64,000 bases of DNA from Flaccisagitta enflata (GCA_965153355.1 OZ231127.1:92070001-92134000), one strand, 5' to 3'. Positions 42,641 through 54,452 are shown, counted from the first letter of the stretch. Translations and numbers: made by a program. Notes: generated from the letters alone by a model not told the origin.

Positions 42641-43538
42641 AACAAGGCCGGATACACGGCTACCGAAGTCGCGTGCGGGTGGGCAGGGGCCATATTTGAG
42701 GTCACTAGACCATTTAGGCAAAAGAAGTAGGGCCAAAGAAATGAAATCATAGAAAATAGTCGCAAAAGCGTTAGATGGTCAGCGGTACCCGTTGCCCCTA
42801 TGTGAGTGTATGTTGGTGTGTGGTGGTTAGAGGGGCAGCGGCCCCAAAGGGGCCGATGACCTATGCCTGTTTCTAGGCTGGAATTAGGGCCTGGAGGCTG
42901 GAATATGAGCCTTGCAGCTGGGATTTGAGCTTTTGAGCTGGGATTAGAGCCTCAAGCTGATATTTGAGCCTCAAGGCTGGGATTTGAGCCTCAAGGCTGG
43001 GATTTCAGCCTTGAGGCTACAATTTGGGCCTCGAGGCTGGCATTTGAGCCTTGAGGCTGGGATTTGAACCTGGAGACTGGGATTTGAGCCTCAAGACTGG
43101 GATTTGAGCCTCGAGACTGGGATTTGAGCTTTGAGGCTTGGGTTTGAGCCTTGAGGCTGGGATTTCAGCCTCAAGGCTGAGATTTGAGCGTCGAGGCTGG
43201 ATTTGAGCCTCAAGGCTGGGATTTGAGCTTTGAGGCTGAGATTTGAGCTTTGAGGCTCGGATTTGAGCTTTGAGGCTCAGATTTGAGCTTTGGGGCTGGG
43301 ATTTGAGCCTCAAGGCTAGGATTTGGGCCTCGAGACTAGGATTTGGGTCTCGATGGGGGGGGGGGGACGTAGAAGAAGAAGAAGGAGAAGGAGGAGAAAT
43401 TTCTCCTGTGTGAAAGCATAGGTCATCGGCCCCTTCGGGGCCGCTGCCCAAAAGTAAAACGTGACCAACCGACAAACCAACCAACCGACGGACGGACGCA
43501 CAAAGCAGGTTGAAGAGTCGCGTGCACGCGACTAAAAA
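42641..43538 (+). mobile_element. HINE-like element interrupted by a clamp element
   Basis: 42641-42756 matches 39211-39330 (AACAAGGCCGGATACACGGC..AATGAAATCATAGAAA). 43453-43538 resumes AGTAAAACGTGACCAACC..AAAGCAGGTTGAAGAGTCGCGTGCACGCGACTAAAAA. The interruption falls where the reference reads ATCATAAAAAAAAGTAAAG. Confidence 0.75.
42757..43452 (+). mobile_element. Clamp-family element, reference copy, 696 bp
   Basis: 5': GTCGCAAAAGCGTTAGATGG, TCAGCGGTACCCGTTGCCCC, then GGGCAGCGGCCCCAAAGGGG-CCGATGACCTATGC. Core: about 20 units of a 19-bp repeat GAGGCTGGGATTTGAGCCT (42880-43350). 3': GCATAGGTCATCGGCCCCTT-CGGGGCCGCTGCCC, the inverse of the 5' block over about 33 bp; each block also folds on itself (GGCCCC/GGGGCC). 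The core unit is itself near-palindromic (AGGCT..AGCCT). No transposase frame. Confidence 0.7.
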
Positions 43539-43795
43539 AGTGTAGTGCTGAGCAACCTAACAAAATCCGCTTTTGATACTTTTTACCTAAAAATGAATAT
43601 CAAATAATTCAAAGAAATATCAATATGTAATGCAACAATTCAGACAGAGTGATGCTGAAACGAATAAATATTTCCATAGAGGAGTAAATTCATCATCTCT
43701 GTAAATTCGGTAAATCAGCAAATGCAAGAGACTAGAGAACTTTGGTGATGAATAAATCAATTGACATAAACCATAAATTCATTCATATCGATCTC

Positions 43796-44489
<694 letters not shown>

Positions 44490-44802
44490 TTTGGCCCACA
44501 GTGCGTCGGTCTGTCCGTCCGTCCGTCACACTTTACTTTTTGGTACTATAACGTCAACTTTTAGGTCATTTTAAGTCATTTCAAGTCATTTATAGTTATT
44601 CTAAGTCATTTTGGGTCATTCTAAGTCATCTTTAGTCATTTAAAGTCATTTTAAGTTATTTTAAGTCATTTTTGGTCATTAGGTTTTTTAGTCATTTTAA
44701 GTCAATTTTGGTCATTCTAAGTCATTGAAAGTCATTCAAAGTCATTTTGAGTCATTGTTTGTCTGTAAGTCTCGCACGCAACTTATAGGTGTTGGCCTTG
44801 TT
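44490..44802 (-). mobile_element. HINE-like element, minus, TGACTTAAA core
   Basis: GTCGGTCTGTCCGTCCGTCC, CACACTTTACTTTTTGG, about 20 units of TAAGTCATTT, GTAAGTCTCGCACGCAACTTATAGGTGTTGGCCTTGTT. The hairpin end is truncated at 44490. Confidence 0.7.
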
Positions 44803-44975
44803 TAGACATCAGGCGCTTACTTTTTAGCTGTCAGGCGCATTTAGATTTTCAAACTATGCCAATGCTTTAAGTTTCAAATTGGCCTTAAGTCTAAAGTTTT
44901 TTTTAGCACTCAGGCCAAAATCATTTTTAGACATCAGGCCACTGGAAAAATTTAGCTATCCGGCGCTTCCCCCGT
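44803..44975. repeat. AGGCGC/AGCTAAA inverted-repeat unit
   Basis: Left: CATCAGGCGCTTAC and AGCTGTCAGGCGC. Right: TTTAGCTATCCGGCGCTTCCCCC. Middle: TAGACATCAGGCC, TAGCACTCAGGCC. A fragment GGGGGGAAGCGCCTGAAAGCTAAG is at 48221 and a relative at 39958. Confidence 0.45.
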
Positions 44976-45380
44976 AACAAGGTCGGATACCGGACCAATA
45001 AGAGGTCAGTTACGGGGGGGGGAAGGAAGAAGCAGAAATGCGAGTGAGCAGGGGCAATAATTGGGAGGTTGGGGGTTGTGTTGGAATTGGGTAGGGGCAG
45101 TAGTGTTTAAAAATTACTATTTTGGTCAGTATTGCATACCCTTCTATAGAATTAGCAACGACTAAAAAAATGATATCTGCGGAAAACCGCGGCACTATTT
45201 TGCCATCACTCAGTCCACCATAATTTACTTTTCAAACGCTCGTTACGCTCGTAAAGGCATGTTTTTAATCAAGAGCTGATTCAATTTATTTTCAAAAGTT
45301 TTGTAACAACCATGCAACAGTGCACGTGCGGAACATCTTAAGCGTAGTACGTAACATTTCCTTACACAAATGTCATCGTA
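44976..45380. other. Unique DNA with HINE-like traces
   Basis: AACAAGGTCGGATACCGG (44978) resembles an element 5' end. No gene seen. Confidence 0.35.
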
Positions 45381-45466
45381 TCAGTAATCAATACACGCAG
45401 TCACACGCAACGATATTGAAACAGGCTGCGGCATTAGAAGTATTCTCGCCATTGCCGCCGCTGCGC
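45381..45466 (-). CDS. Possible terminal exon (two frames compatible)
   Basis: On the minus strand the acceptor CATATTTTACAG is followed by GCGCAGCGGCGGCAATGG. One frame ends VTACIDY then TGA (45383-45381), another reads RSGGNGENTSNAAACFNIVA and ends CDCVY then TGA at 45388. Both have natural composition, so no product is given. Confidence 0.2.
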
Positions 45467-45629
45467 CTGTAAAATATGAATGGGACCTGTTTTTTTGAGG
45501 CCATTGAGTCGATGTTTTAAAACGATCCACACTCGAAAAATGCCCTAATTCTTTGACTAACCAATTTTTTATAATGACGGTTCCTCGCCCGAAAAAAAAG
45601 CCCCTCAAGCGTTTCAAAATGGAAAGAAA

Positions 45630-45885
<256 letters not shown>

Positions 45886-46078
45886 GATGAAGACAGAAAG
45901 AGGGAACTAACACATGCCCATGGAAGCATGAGGGTGGGCTGAGGCAGTTATTTTGGACATGTCAGCGTGGTAAAGCATGTTGGCATGTTGACACTTTGAC
46001 AGAGAGTAAGCTGAAGTCAAATACAGGCACAAATGATGTGGATGTTAGGTGGGTGAGAAAATCAACACTTCTTTGGAA

Positions 46079-46081
<3 letters not shown>

Positions 46082-46119
<38 letters not shown>

Positions 46120-46141
46120 TCTCTCTCTCTCTCTCTCTCTC
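46082..46141 (+). repeat. (GT)n joined to (CT)n
   Basis: About 38 bp GT then 22 bp CT. Confidence 0.95.
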
Positions 46142-46348
46142 TTCCCTCCTTTTCTTTCAACTCTCACTCTCCCTCCACACACACGCATCCGTCTTAAGTT
46201 TCTCATCTCCCTCATTTTTTATAATCCTTTTTTGAAAAAGGAAAAAGTTGTGTCAGAGTTTATTTAGTCACGATTTGCTTTCTAAACAAATTCGCTTCTT
46301 CTTTTCGGGTCAAAGCGGATATCGGTCATCTCACTTCTTTTTACTCCC

Positions 46349-46445
46349 TCATTTCCTCTTCCTCCTCCTCCTCCTCCTCTTCCTCCTCCTCTTTCTCTTC
46401 CTCCACCATCTTCTTCTTCTCCTCTTTTAACCTCTTCTTCCCTCT
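46349..46445 (+). repeat. CTT/CCT trinucleotide tract
   Basis: CCTCCTCCTCCTCCTCTTCC and TTCTTCTTCTCC; the minus frame reads Glu-rich repeat. Confidence 0.85.
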
Positions 46446-46650
46446 TTTCTTCATTCCTTCTTGTCTCATTTTTTTTGGGCTCGCAGCCCTCAAAAAGTTG
46501 ATGTCTTGTAGAACGAAATCTAGTTGCATATCTATGAGAGGGTCTGCCCGTCCGTCAGGGTACGACAAAGTGCCCAAGCACGCAAGCATTGCTTGTAGGT
46601 AGCTAGCTAATTTTGTAGGCAGGCATTAATTCCTAAAAAAAAAGGAAAAA

Positions 46651-46884
46651 AAATGACGCTGGGTCACAATATTGTTGCAGACAGGTAGGCAAGGGCGGCC
46701 AACCCCATTCCACACCCAACGCTCTGCCCAACCCCCTTCCCAACACAAACACATACTCAAAAAGCTTCTAAAACGCTCCTTTTCCCACTTTTCAACTTGG
46801 GCTTACGGACCAACAGACCAACAGACCTACAGACCGATTGACCAATAGGCGGACAAAACCTCTTATAGGCAACTAAAAAGAGAC
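46651..46884 (+). mobile_element. HINE-like sub-family C copy
   Basis: AATGACGCTGGGTCACAATA, TTGTTGCAGACAGGTAGGCA, CTAAAACGCTCCTTTTCCC, (GACCAACA)n, ACAAAACCTCTTATAGGCAACTAAAAAG. The second arm GGCAACTA has lost its partner. A GTCGCTTGTAGGCAGCTAAAAA fragment is at 47009. Confidence 0.55.
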
Positions 46885-47288
46885 ACTGAAGAGAGTTATG
46901 TAGTAAAGCATAAAAATTACTTCTGCCTAGGAAAGATTATGACTAACTTATGTATATAAAGAATTAAAGATATTTTTGAATATCTTGTAAGCAGGAGCTA
47001 ATAAAAAATGTCGCTTGTAGGCAGCTAAAAATTTTGTCGAGCCCTGCCGTCGGGCTGTCGTCCGTTAACCGATTACGCTTTACTCCTGAACAACACTCAA
47101 CCGAAACATTTCATGGACAGACATTGGTTACCAATGACCTCTAGGGCTAAATCGCGTTGTTCCCTCCATCCTCTGCAATAAGGGAGTGAGCGCTAAGCAA
47201 CTGGGTGGGTGTCTGGGGTGAGGTTATATTTGTTGTGTTCTTTTAACATCTCCTAAAACAACGAAAGTAAGACAGTTTAAGAATGCAT

Positions 47289-47291
<3 letters not shown>

Positions 47292-47372
<81 letters not shown>
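47292..47372 (+). repeat. (GA)n array
   Basis: Pure GA then a poly-A stretch. Confidence 0.95.
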
Positions 47373-47376
<4 letters not shown>

Positions 47377-47648
47377 AAAAAATAATCAAAGGTTAGAGAC
47401 AACTTTACTGTAAAAGCTAAATTGCATGTTTCTCCTTGTACTTTCGTACTATGACTGGAGTGAATTTGGTGGCGTCCATTTGGTCCATCTGTCGTTGATT
47501 GTTTTGTCTATCTCTATCTTCAAAACAAAGAAAATTGATTGCATTCAATTGTTTTCATTATTCACTATGAGAGTTGCACAACATCAGTTACAATACTATA
47601 GAAGGGGCATCCTCTGAGGCAAGGAATTCGTGCTTACGTTAGAATAAT

Positions 47649-47682
47649 TTCCACTGAAGCACACCCTAGTGTTTCAGTGGAA
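47649..47682. repeat. 34-bp hairpin, TTCCACTGAAGCAC
   Basis: TTCCACTGAAGCAC, six-base loop, GTGTTTCAGTGGAA (one mismatch). A half-copy GAGCTTCAGTGGAATTG follows at 47711. Confidence 0.65.
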
Positions 47683-48160
47683 TGAGGAATAACTAATGCT
47701 TTTTGCAATTCGAGCTTCAGTGGAATTGAACATAATTGATTTTGTCACAGTAAAAAAAGATTACATTGATTTTTTTAACCAAAAGAAATCAAGAAATTCA
47801 CTATTTTCTTTTCACCTCCCTTTATTTCTTATGAACACTCACTGAGTGTATGTGGGTATCAAAAAGAATATTTTGACATCAACTTATTTTTCATCCCTTA
47901 AGAAAAATTGCAGGTAAGAAAGTTTTTTTCTTTCTGACCCAAAAAAGTTTGATTGATAGAAAAAGAAAGATTACACTAAAAAAAGATTCATAAGAAAAAG
48001 AAATTGGAGAAATGTGAAGATGTCAGTTTAGGAAGGAAAATAATCTCTTTGTTATAATTGAAAGAAATCAAAAAAAATTTTAATTCCGCTAAAATATTTG
48101 CATTCAATCATGGCAGTATGAAATGAGGTCAAGAGTCAATCCACTAAAGCACGAATTCCA
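47683..48160. other. AT-rich DNA, no gene seen
   Basis: Nothing recognised apart from the GAAGCAC words at the edges. Confidence 0.35.
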
Positions 48161-48196
48161 ATTCCACTGAAGCATGAAGTAGTGCATCGGTGGAAT
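48161..48196. repeat. 36-bp hairpin, ATTCCACTGAAGCA
   Basis: ATTCCACTGAAGCATGAA and its imperfect inverse TAGTGCATCGGTGGAAT; same family as 239-312. Confidence 0.6.
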
Positions 48197-48429
48197 GGGC
48201 CTTGACTGGCCTTTTTTCCAGGGGGGAAGCGCCTGAAAGCTAAGAGTTCGTAATTCAGTGAATAGGCCCTATAGAATCATAACTATGATGAGGATCTCAC
48301 TTGAGTTTCATTCGGACTCTTCACAACTATCTGGCACTCTTCCTCTTTGTTTCTGCTTGTCAATTTGTTGTTCTTTCCATCATTCTTCAGTCAGTGTACG
48401 TCGATCTGTCCGTTTGTTCGTCCGTCCGT

Positions 48430-48755
48430 CTGGCCCTCAGACATCCTGTATGTGTATGTCTGTTTCTGTCCGTGTCTTTCTGTGTCTGTCTGTGACTGTC
48501 TGTGTCTGTCTGTGTCTGTCTGTGTCTGTCTGTGTCTGTCTGTGTCTGTCTGTGTCTGTCTGTGTCTGTCTGTGTCTGTCTGTGTCTGTCTGTGTCTGTC
48601 TGTCTGTCTGTGTCTGTCTTTATCTGTCTGTATGTGATTGTGTCTGTCTGTCTGTGTCTGTCTGTTTCTGTCTATACCTGTCTTTGCCTGTCGTGTCTGT
48701 CTATTTCTGGCTGTGTCTTTCTTTGTCTTTCTGTGACTGTCTGTGTCTGTTAACA
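48430..48755 (+). repeat. 10-bp repeat TGTCTGTGTC
   Basis: About 13 near-perfect decamers (48480-48602) flanked by CTGT and TTTCTG variants. Confidence 0.9.
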
Positions 48756-48960
48756 CATATTAGTGTCAAAAAATAACGAGCATTAAAAGCATGAAATGGA
48801 CACTTCCAATTGGCCCAGTTCGATTAATTTTGCATTGAATTCAACTCATATTCTTGGCCTGCTTCCGTGAAAATTTCTTCACACTGGGTTGAATAGAAGT
48901 GTGCTTTTTATGCTTTTAATTCTGGCTTTCCTTTGACAAAAATATGTGTACAGGTGTAAC

Positions 48961-48989
48961 TGCTTGTCTCTCTCTGTCTGCCTGCCCAT

Positions 48990-49021
<32 letters not shown>
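48961..49021 (+). repeat. CTGT/CCTG then (CT)n
   Basis: Short copy of the CTGT-before-CT arrangement. Confidence 0.85.
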
Positions 49022-49024
<3 letters not shown>

Positions 49025-49030
49025 TTGCAG

Positions 49031-49165
49031 CCCCTTTCATGCCTCTCGCTCTCTTCTGTGGACGTCCGCGTCCGTGTTATTCCCTCTGGAGAGAGTGAAA
49101 CTGAATGAGAAAGATGCCAAGGACCAACTAACCACAATTAAATGCCATGTGGCACTCACTGGCTT
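49031..49165 (+). other. Possible Ig-like exon start (weak)
   Basis: After CGTTTTGCAG (AG 49029-49030), a frame entering in phase 2 includes ERVKLNEKDAKDQLTTIKCH, resembling A and B strands of an Ig domain (VKL.....TTIKC). No donor was found before a CTC-rich tract begins at 49166, so this remains a suspicion. Confidence 0.25.
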
Positions 49166-49454
49166 TTCCTTCCTTCTCCTCGTCCTCCTCCTCCTCGTCC
49201 TCCTCCTCCTTCCTATTCCACATCCTTCGCACCCCCCTCCCTATTTTTCAACCCCCCGCTCCTTTAACTCCCCCCTCTCTCTCCCCACGTTCTCTCGCTT
49301 CTTTTCATTCACCGTCATTACTGTTGGTTGGTCACGTGAATACAATTTCAGAAAACTGACCACAACCGATCTTGGTCCGTTCAAAAAAGAGAGGTGGAGG
49401 AGAAAGAGGAGGGAGGGGGGAGTGGAATGTTTGGAAGAGTTCTATTCGTTTTTT

Positions 49455-49906
49455 TGCTCACTACTTCCCTTCTTTCATTCTTTCATTCTTTCATTCTTTC
49501 ATTCTTTCATTCTTTCATTCTTTCATTCTTTCATTCTTTCATTCTTTCTTCTTTTCTTTCTGTCTTTCTCTCTCTCTCTCTCTCTTCTCTCTCTTTCTTT
49601 CCTTCTTTCTTTCTTTTCTTCTTTCTTTTCTTTCTTTCTTTCTTTTCTTTATTTTTCTTTCTTTCTTCTTTCTTCTAATTTTCTTCTTTCTTTTCCTTCT
49701 TCTCCTCCTCACCTTTCTTTCCTTCTTTCTTTCTTCTTTCTCTTTCTTTTCTTCTTTCTTTCTTTCTCTTTCTTTTTTCTTTTCTTTTTTCTTTTTTTTC
49801 TCTTTTTTCTCTCTTCTTTTCTTTTCTTTCTTTTTTTCTGTCTTTCTTTCTCCCTCCTTTCTCGCTTTCTTTTTCTTCCTTTCTTTTTTTTCTGTCTCTT
49901 CCTTCT

Positions 49907-49965
<59 letters not shown>

Positions 49966-50345
49966 ATCTTTCTTTCCTTCTTTCTTCTTTTCTTTCTTTT
50001 TCTTATTTTCTTCTTCTACTTTTTCTCTTTCTATTTTTCTTTTTTTCTCTTTTTCTTTTCTTTCTTTCTTTTCTCATGAAAAATCTTTCATGTTATCATT
50101 TTTCCTTCCTTTCTTTTCTTTCCCTTTCCTTTCTTCTTCTTCTTTTCTTCTTTTTTCTTCTTCTTCTTCTTCTTCTTCTTTCTTTTTTTTCCTTTTCTTT
50201 ATCTCTTTTTCTCTTTTTCTCTTTTTCTCTTTTTCTCTTTTTCTCTTTTTCTCTTTTTCTCTTTTTCTCTTTTTCACTATTCAATATTCAAATTCTTTCA
50301 TGTTATCTATCTATCTATTTTTCTTCCTTTTTTCTCAACTGCAAA
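49455..50345 (+). repeat. Polypyrimidine region with ATTCTTTC and CTTTTT subrepeats
   Basis: (ATTCTTTC)n at 49475-49545, TTTCTTTC with an 18-unit (TTTC)n (about 49908-49965), and CTCTTTTT x 10 (50202-50276). A 446-codon open frame spans it because purines are absent; not a gene. Confidence 0.95.
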
Positions 50346-50346
50346 C

Positions 50347-50408
50347 AAGTCGCGTGCAGGTGGGCCCATACCCATCCAACCAATGAATGGACAGACGGAC
50401 TAAAAATG
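50347..50408 (+). mobile_element. HINE-like remnant, 62 bp
   Basis: AAGTCGCGTGCAGGTGGGCC and GACAGACGGACTAAAAATG: a 5' arm and a 3' tail with the middle deleted. Confidence 0.45.
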
Positions 50409-50717
50409 ATATAAACGATAAACTCAGTGCTTGATGTCGTTGACTTTTGGTCAAAATACCAGAAGGAAAAGCAAACTCGGTGCAGGGGTGGATAGAAAAA
50501 GTGAAAACGGAGAGGAAGAATAATGAAGGAAATGAGAGGACAGAGGAGGAGGAAGAGGGAGAGGAGGAAGAGGAAGAGGAGGAGGAGGAAGAGGAAGAAG
50601 AGGAACCATGACACGATAAGGACGAGATAGAAAAGAAACATTCATCCTTTCCGATAGTATTAAAGGGCTTTGACCATCTGGTCGCATCGGAGAAATGAAC
50701 TTTTTACGTCGCTTGAG

Positions 50718-51205
<488 letters not shown>

Positions 51206-51487
51206 CCTTGTATGCTTTTGCTGTCCACTTGTCCAAAAATTGGTTGGCTGAAGAGAGAGAAATGAGGATCCGCCCTTCGGCTTTGCTGTCTTTTTGGTTG
51301 TTGTTGTTATTCAAGGTCATTTTTGTTGTTGTTATTGATACTGGTCCCATTTTGGCTGAACCAAAACCAAGCCAAACCAAAACCGCGCACGCATGACATT
51401 TGAAGAATCGTTTTGCCCTACAATTACAGTGAATCATCCCTTTATCTCTCTCTCTCTCTCTCTCTCTTTCTCACTCATTTCTTTTAG

Positions 51488-51932
51488 TGTTCAAGTCTCT
51501 TTGAAATTTTCTATCTGCCGTTGTGCGCGTCATGAGGGAGTAAAGAAAGTCCAAATGAGCGGTGGAAATTGCGGCAGCGTTGGTGGTGGAATGGGGGCGG
51601 CAGTTGAGGTGGTGGTGGTGGCAATGGTGGTGGTGTTGGTGGTTATATCGTTGGTGGTGGTGGTGGTGGTGGTGGTGGTGGTGGTGGTGGTGGTGGTGGT
51701 GGTGGTGGTGGTGGCGGCGATGGTGGTGGTGCTTATGGTGGTGGTGGAGGTAGTGATGGCGGGGATGGTGGTGGAGGTGGGAGGAGTGGTGGCAGCAATG
51801 AAGGCGGTGGTGGCGGTGGTGGTAGTGATGGTGGTGGTGGGGGTGGATGTGCCAGCGGTGGCGGCGGCAGCTCGCCTGAATTTCACGATGGAATTAGAAA
51901 AGAGGAGAGGTGACCTCGACACGGACAGATAA
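51488..51932 (+). CDS. Candidate exon, Cys pair then Val-rich membrane-like run
   Basis: A strong acceptor (CACTCATTTCTTTTAG, AG 51486-51487) leads in phase 2 to VQVSLKFSICRCARHEGVKK, then GGNCGSVGGGMGAAVEVVVV and a long Val/Met/Ala-rich run made by an impure GGT repeat, ending with a basic LEKRRGD stretch and a stop near 51930. The layout (Cys-x-Cys segment, Gly, hydrophobic run) resembles the membrane-proximal end of some adhesion receptors such as cadherins. The true donor may lie within the repeat. The minus strand reads a Thr/Ala/Pro mucin-like frame, an equally possible explanation. Confidence 0.28.
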
Positions 51933-51971
51933 CAACGACAACAACAAAACGGTCAAGTCGAAAACAACGAC

Positions 51972-51973
<2 letters not shown>

Positions 51974-52012
<39 letters not shown>
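51974..52012 (+). repeat. (CT)n array
   Basis: Short CT run. Confidence 0.9.
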
Positions 52013-52015
<3 letters not shown>

Positions 52016-52229
52016 CCTCTCTTTTTGCTCTTCCTGTAAAACGCTCTCACTTTTCACGGGTTTGTGGCTTTTCATATGCAAATTAGCTCAAAAATATGAG
52101 CTCAGAGGAGACGATGATATCCTGTCCATGGTGTCCGTCCTTTTGTGTGTGAGTAAAAATGAAATCGAACGATGGTCACACGGACTATCGTCTGACACGG
52201 ACAGCCCCCTATGGACAATGGCCGGGGAG

Positions 52230-52438
<209 letters not shown>

Positions 52439-52443
52439 CAACA

Positions 52444-52598
52444 AACAAGGCCGGGTACACGGCCACCAGTTGCGGACGGGTGGGCAGGAGCGGAAATGCG
52501 CGTTTTCACACTTTTCGACTCGTGCTCACCGACGGACGGACGGACGGACGGACGGACGGACAAAGCCTCCTATAGAGTTGCGTGTCCGCAACTAAAAA
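52444..52598 (+). mobile_element. HINE-like element, GTTGCGGAC arms, 155 bp
   Basis: AACAAGGCCGGGTACACGGC, AGTTGCGGACGGGTGGGCAG, CGTTTTCACACTTTTCGACT, (GACG)n, ACAAAGCCTCCTATAGAGTTGCGTGTCCGCAACTAAAAA. The 5' GTTGCGGAC is exactly complementary to the 3' arm GTCCGCAAC, whereas the first 3' arm reads GTTGCGTG. Both differ from the GTCGCGTGC type at matching positions. Confidence 0.8.
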
Positions 52599-52765
52599 GA
52601 AAAAAAGACAGAAGAGAAAAGAGAAAAGAGAGAACATTATTTTTTTTTTCATCAGCGTTAACCAGGTCATGGAAGCAAGACGGAATACATGGCACCCCAG
52701 ACGGTTGAGCATGGGCAGTACTGTTACGATTAAATGGACAAATGAACGGACGGACAAACAAAGTG

Positions 52766-52932
52766 CAGTTGAATCCCGCTCCAACGGACCCACAATTTTT
52801 ATCTGTTATTGGCGGAATTCTGTTACAGCCAGCATAGAAATGAATGAAAAATAGGTTGAAGCCACTAAGATTCCGTGTTTGTTAAAGGGTGAATTTCGTT
52901 AAAAGCGGGTCCGTTAGAGCGGAGTTTAACTG
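52766..52932. mobile_element. Mariner-type MITE, second copy
   Basis: CAGTTGAATCCCGCTCCAAC, GGCGGAATTCTGTTACAGCC, AAAGCGGGTCCGTTAGAGCG, GTTTAACTG followed by TA. The left TA is altered to TG. About 75-80% like 20084-20260 by eye. Confidence 0.7.
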
Positions 52933-52957
52933 TAATGTATTCAGTGGCGTGACCGAT

Positions 52958-53148
52958 AACAAGGCCGGAGACACGGCTAACCCAGTCGCGTGCCGGTGGG
53001 CAGGGGCCGTATTTGAGGTCAATAAAGTATGTGGGCAGGGGTAGTGAGGCCAAAGACCGCAAAAATGGGAAGGAGACGGATGGACAGACGGACCAACCAA
53101 CGGACGGACGGACAAAGCGGGGTGTAGAGTCGTGTTGCACGTGACAAA
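52958..53148 (+). mobile_element. HINE-like element, 191 bp
   Basis: AACAAGGCCGGAGACACGGC, CAGTCGCGTGCCGGTGGGCA, GGGGCCGTATTTGAGGTCAA, AGGGGTAGTGAGGCCAAAGA, (GACGGACG)n, AAAGCGGGGTGTAGAGTCGTGTTGCACGTGACAAA. The hairpin is kept as GTCGTG/CACGTGAC with changes in both arms. It starts 25 bp after the MITE. Confidence 0.7.
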
Positions 53149-53654
53149 GAGCCTGCAATGAGACACTGAAAAACGCGGTTAAACTGGACATCACTGAATT
53201 TTACCAAGTTTCCAAAACAGAGTATCGATTCTTCTACTCAAGGTACGGCCTGGTGGTGGTTCGTTCGTCCGTCCGTGTACATAGACGTAAGAAATGATGC
53301 ACTTGGCTCGTAATCCAATGTAATCCTACATTCGTCCGTCTTTATTCGTTCCACGAGGAAAGATGCATATTATTAGTCATCTGCCATCGTATAATCCTTA
53401 AGAAGCTTCTTCCTGGGTACACAAATCATTCCTTGGAGGAAGAGGAATGGGAAGTTATTGGCTATTCCTATCATGGTGCATCTCTCTTTACATTTAATGC
53501 ATCGAAATACAGACATTAAGTTGGAGAAGGGAGATGCTTTATCCCTTTTAATACACGACTTAGACGGCGATATGAATTACTGGTTGGTCTCTCTGGTTAT
53601 CCAAAAATTCTTCATTGGATTTTAGTCTCTCTTTGTCTTTATCCGTTTTTTCTC
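53149..53654. other. Unique DNA, no gene seen
   Basis: No supported exon; GGAAGAGGAATGGGAAG-type words only. Confidence 0.35.
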
Positions 53655-53820
53655 TCTGTCTCTTTCTCTTTCTCTTTCTCTTTCTCTTTCTCTTTCTCTT
53701 TTGTCTTTCTCTGTCTCTTTCTCTTTCTCTTTCTCTTTCTCTTTCTCTTTCTCTGTCTCTTTCTCTTTCTCTGTCTCTTTCTCTGTCTCTGTCCCTTTCT
53801 CTGTCTCTGTCTCTTTCTCT

Positions 53821-53872
<52 letters not shown>
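53655..53872 (+). repeat. (TTTCTC)n hexamer array, then (CT)n
   Basis: CTTTCT hexamers with CTGTCT variants, then about 45 bp of CT. Confidence 0.95.
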
Positions 53873-53875
<3 letters not shown>

Positions 53876-54216
53876 AAATGGAGGTGGATTTTGTTGGAGC
53901 GGCCATTCCAAAAGTTACGTCATTTATTTCCCCGTTAAACGTTTGACGGAGTTTGACGGAGTTACGACCTACGCTGGCTGAGTGCACGCGCGTGTGTGTA
54001 GGAAATGCGTGTACAGTGCGTGCAAATGCGTGTATTTGGTGGCAATTTAAGGCGAATGGCAAAGGCGCACGCGCACATGTACTTTGGATCCCATCATCTT
54101 GACGAAGTCTTCGTGTTTTTGGGTGAACTAAATTTTCTTTTTCATTATCATTTATCTAACAAATAATTGTCATTTAAGTTCAGATCTACATTGAGATGAA
54201 ATTCTCAGGTAATCTT

Positions 54217-54367
54217 TCAAGTCGCGGACATGCAACTCTAGAACTTGCTGTGTTGGCCAGTTGGTCAGTTGGTCGTTTTGGTATCCAAAACAAAATTTGA
54301 ACGTTATTCTACTATTCCGCTGCTGCTAACCTGTCCGCGACTGGGAGGTATCATATACGTCCTTGTT
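54217..54367 (-). mobile_element. HINE-like copy, decayed, minus
   Basis: AAGTCGCGGACATGCAACTC, GTTGGCCAGTTGGTCAGTTG, ACCTGTCCGCGACTGGGAGG, ATACGTCCTTGTT. The arms GTCGCGGAC and GTCCGCGAC still match, a third arm type. Confidence 0.6.
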
Positions 54368-54452
54368 GTCCGTATCAACCACCTATTTTTAACAAAATTC
54401 AAAATTATAAAAGAATATTTGTAAATGACTTTGTTCAAGATGAGGCTCTTAC

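Noticed and set aside
49074-50414. 446-codon open frame
   Set aside because: It runs through a purine-free tract that cannot contain stops; composition is Phe/Ser/Leu only. At most its first 30 codons could be exon.
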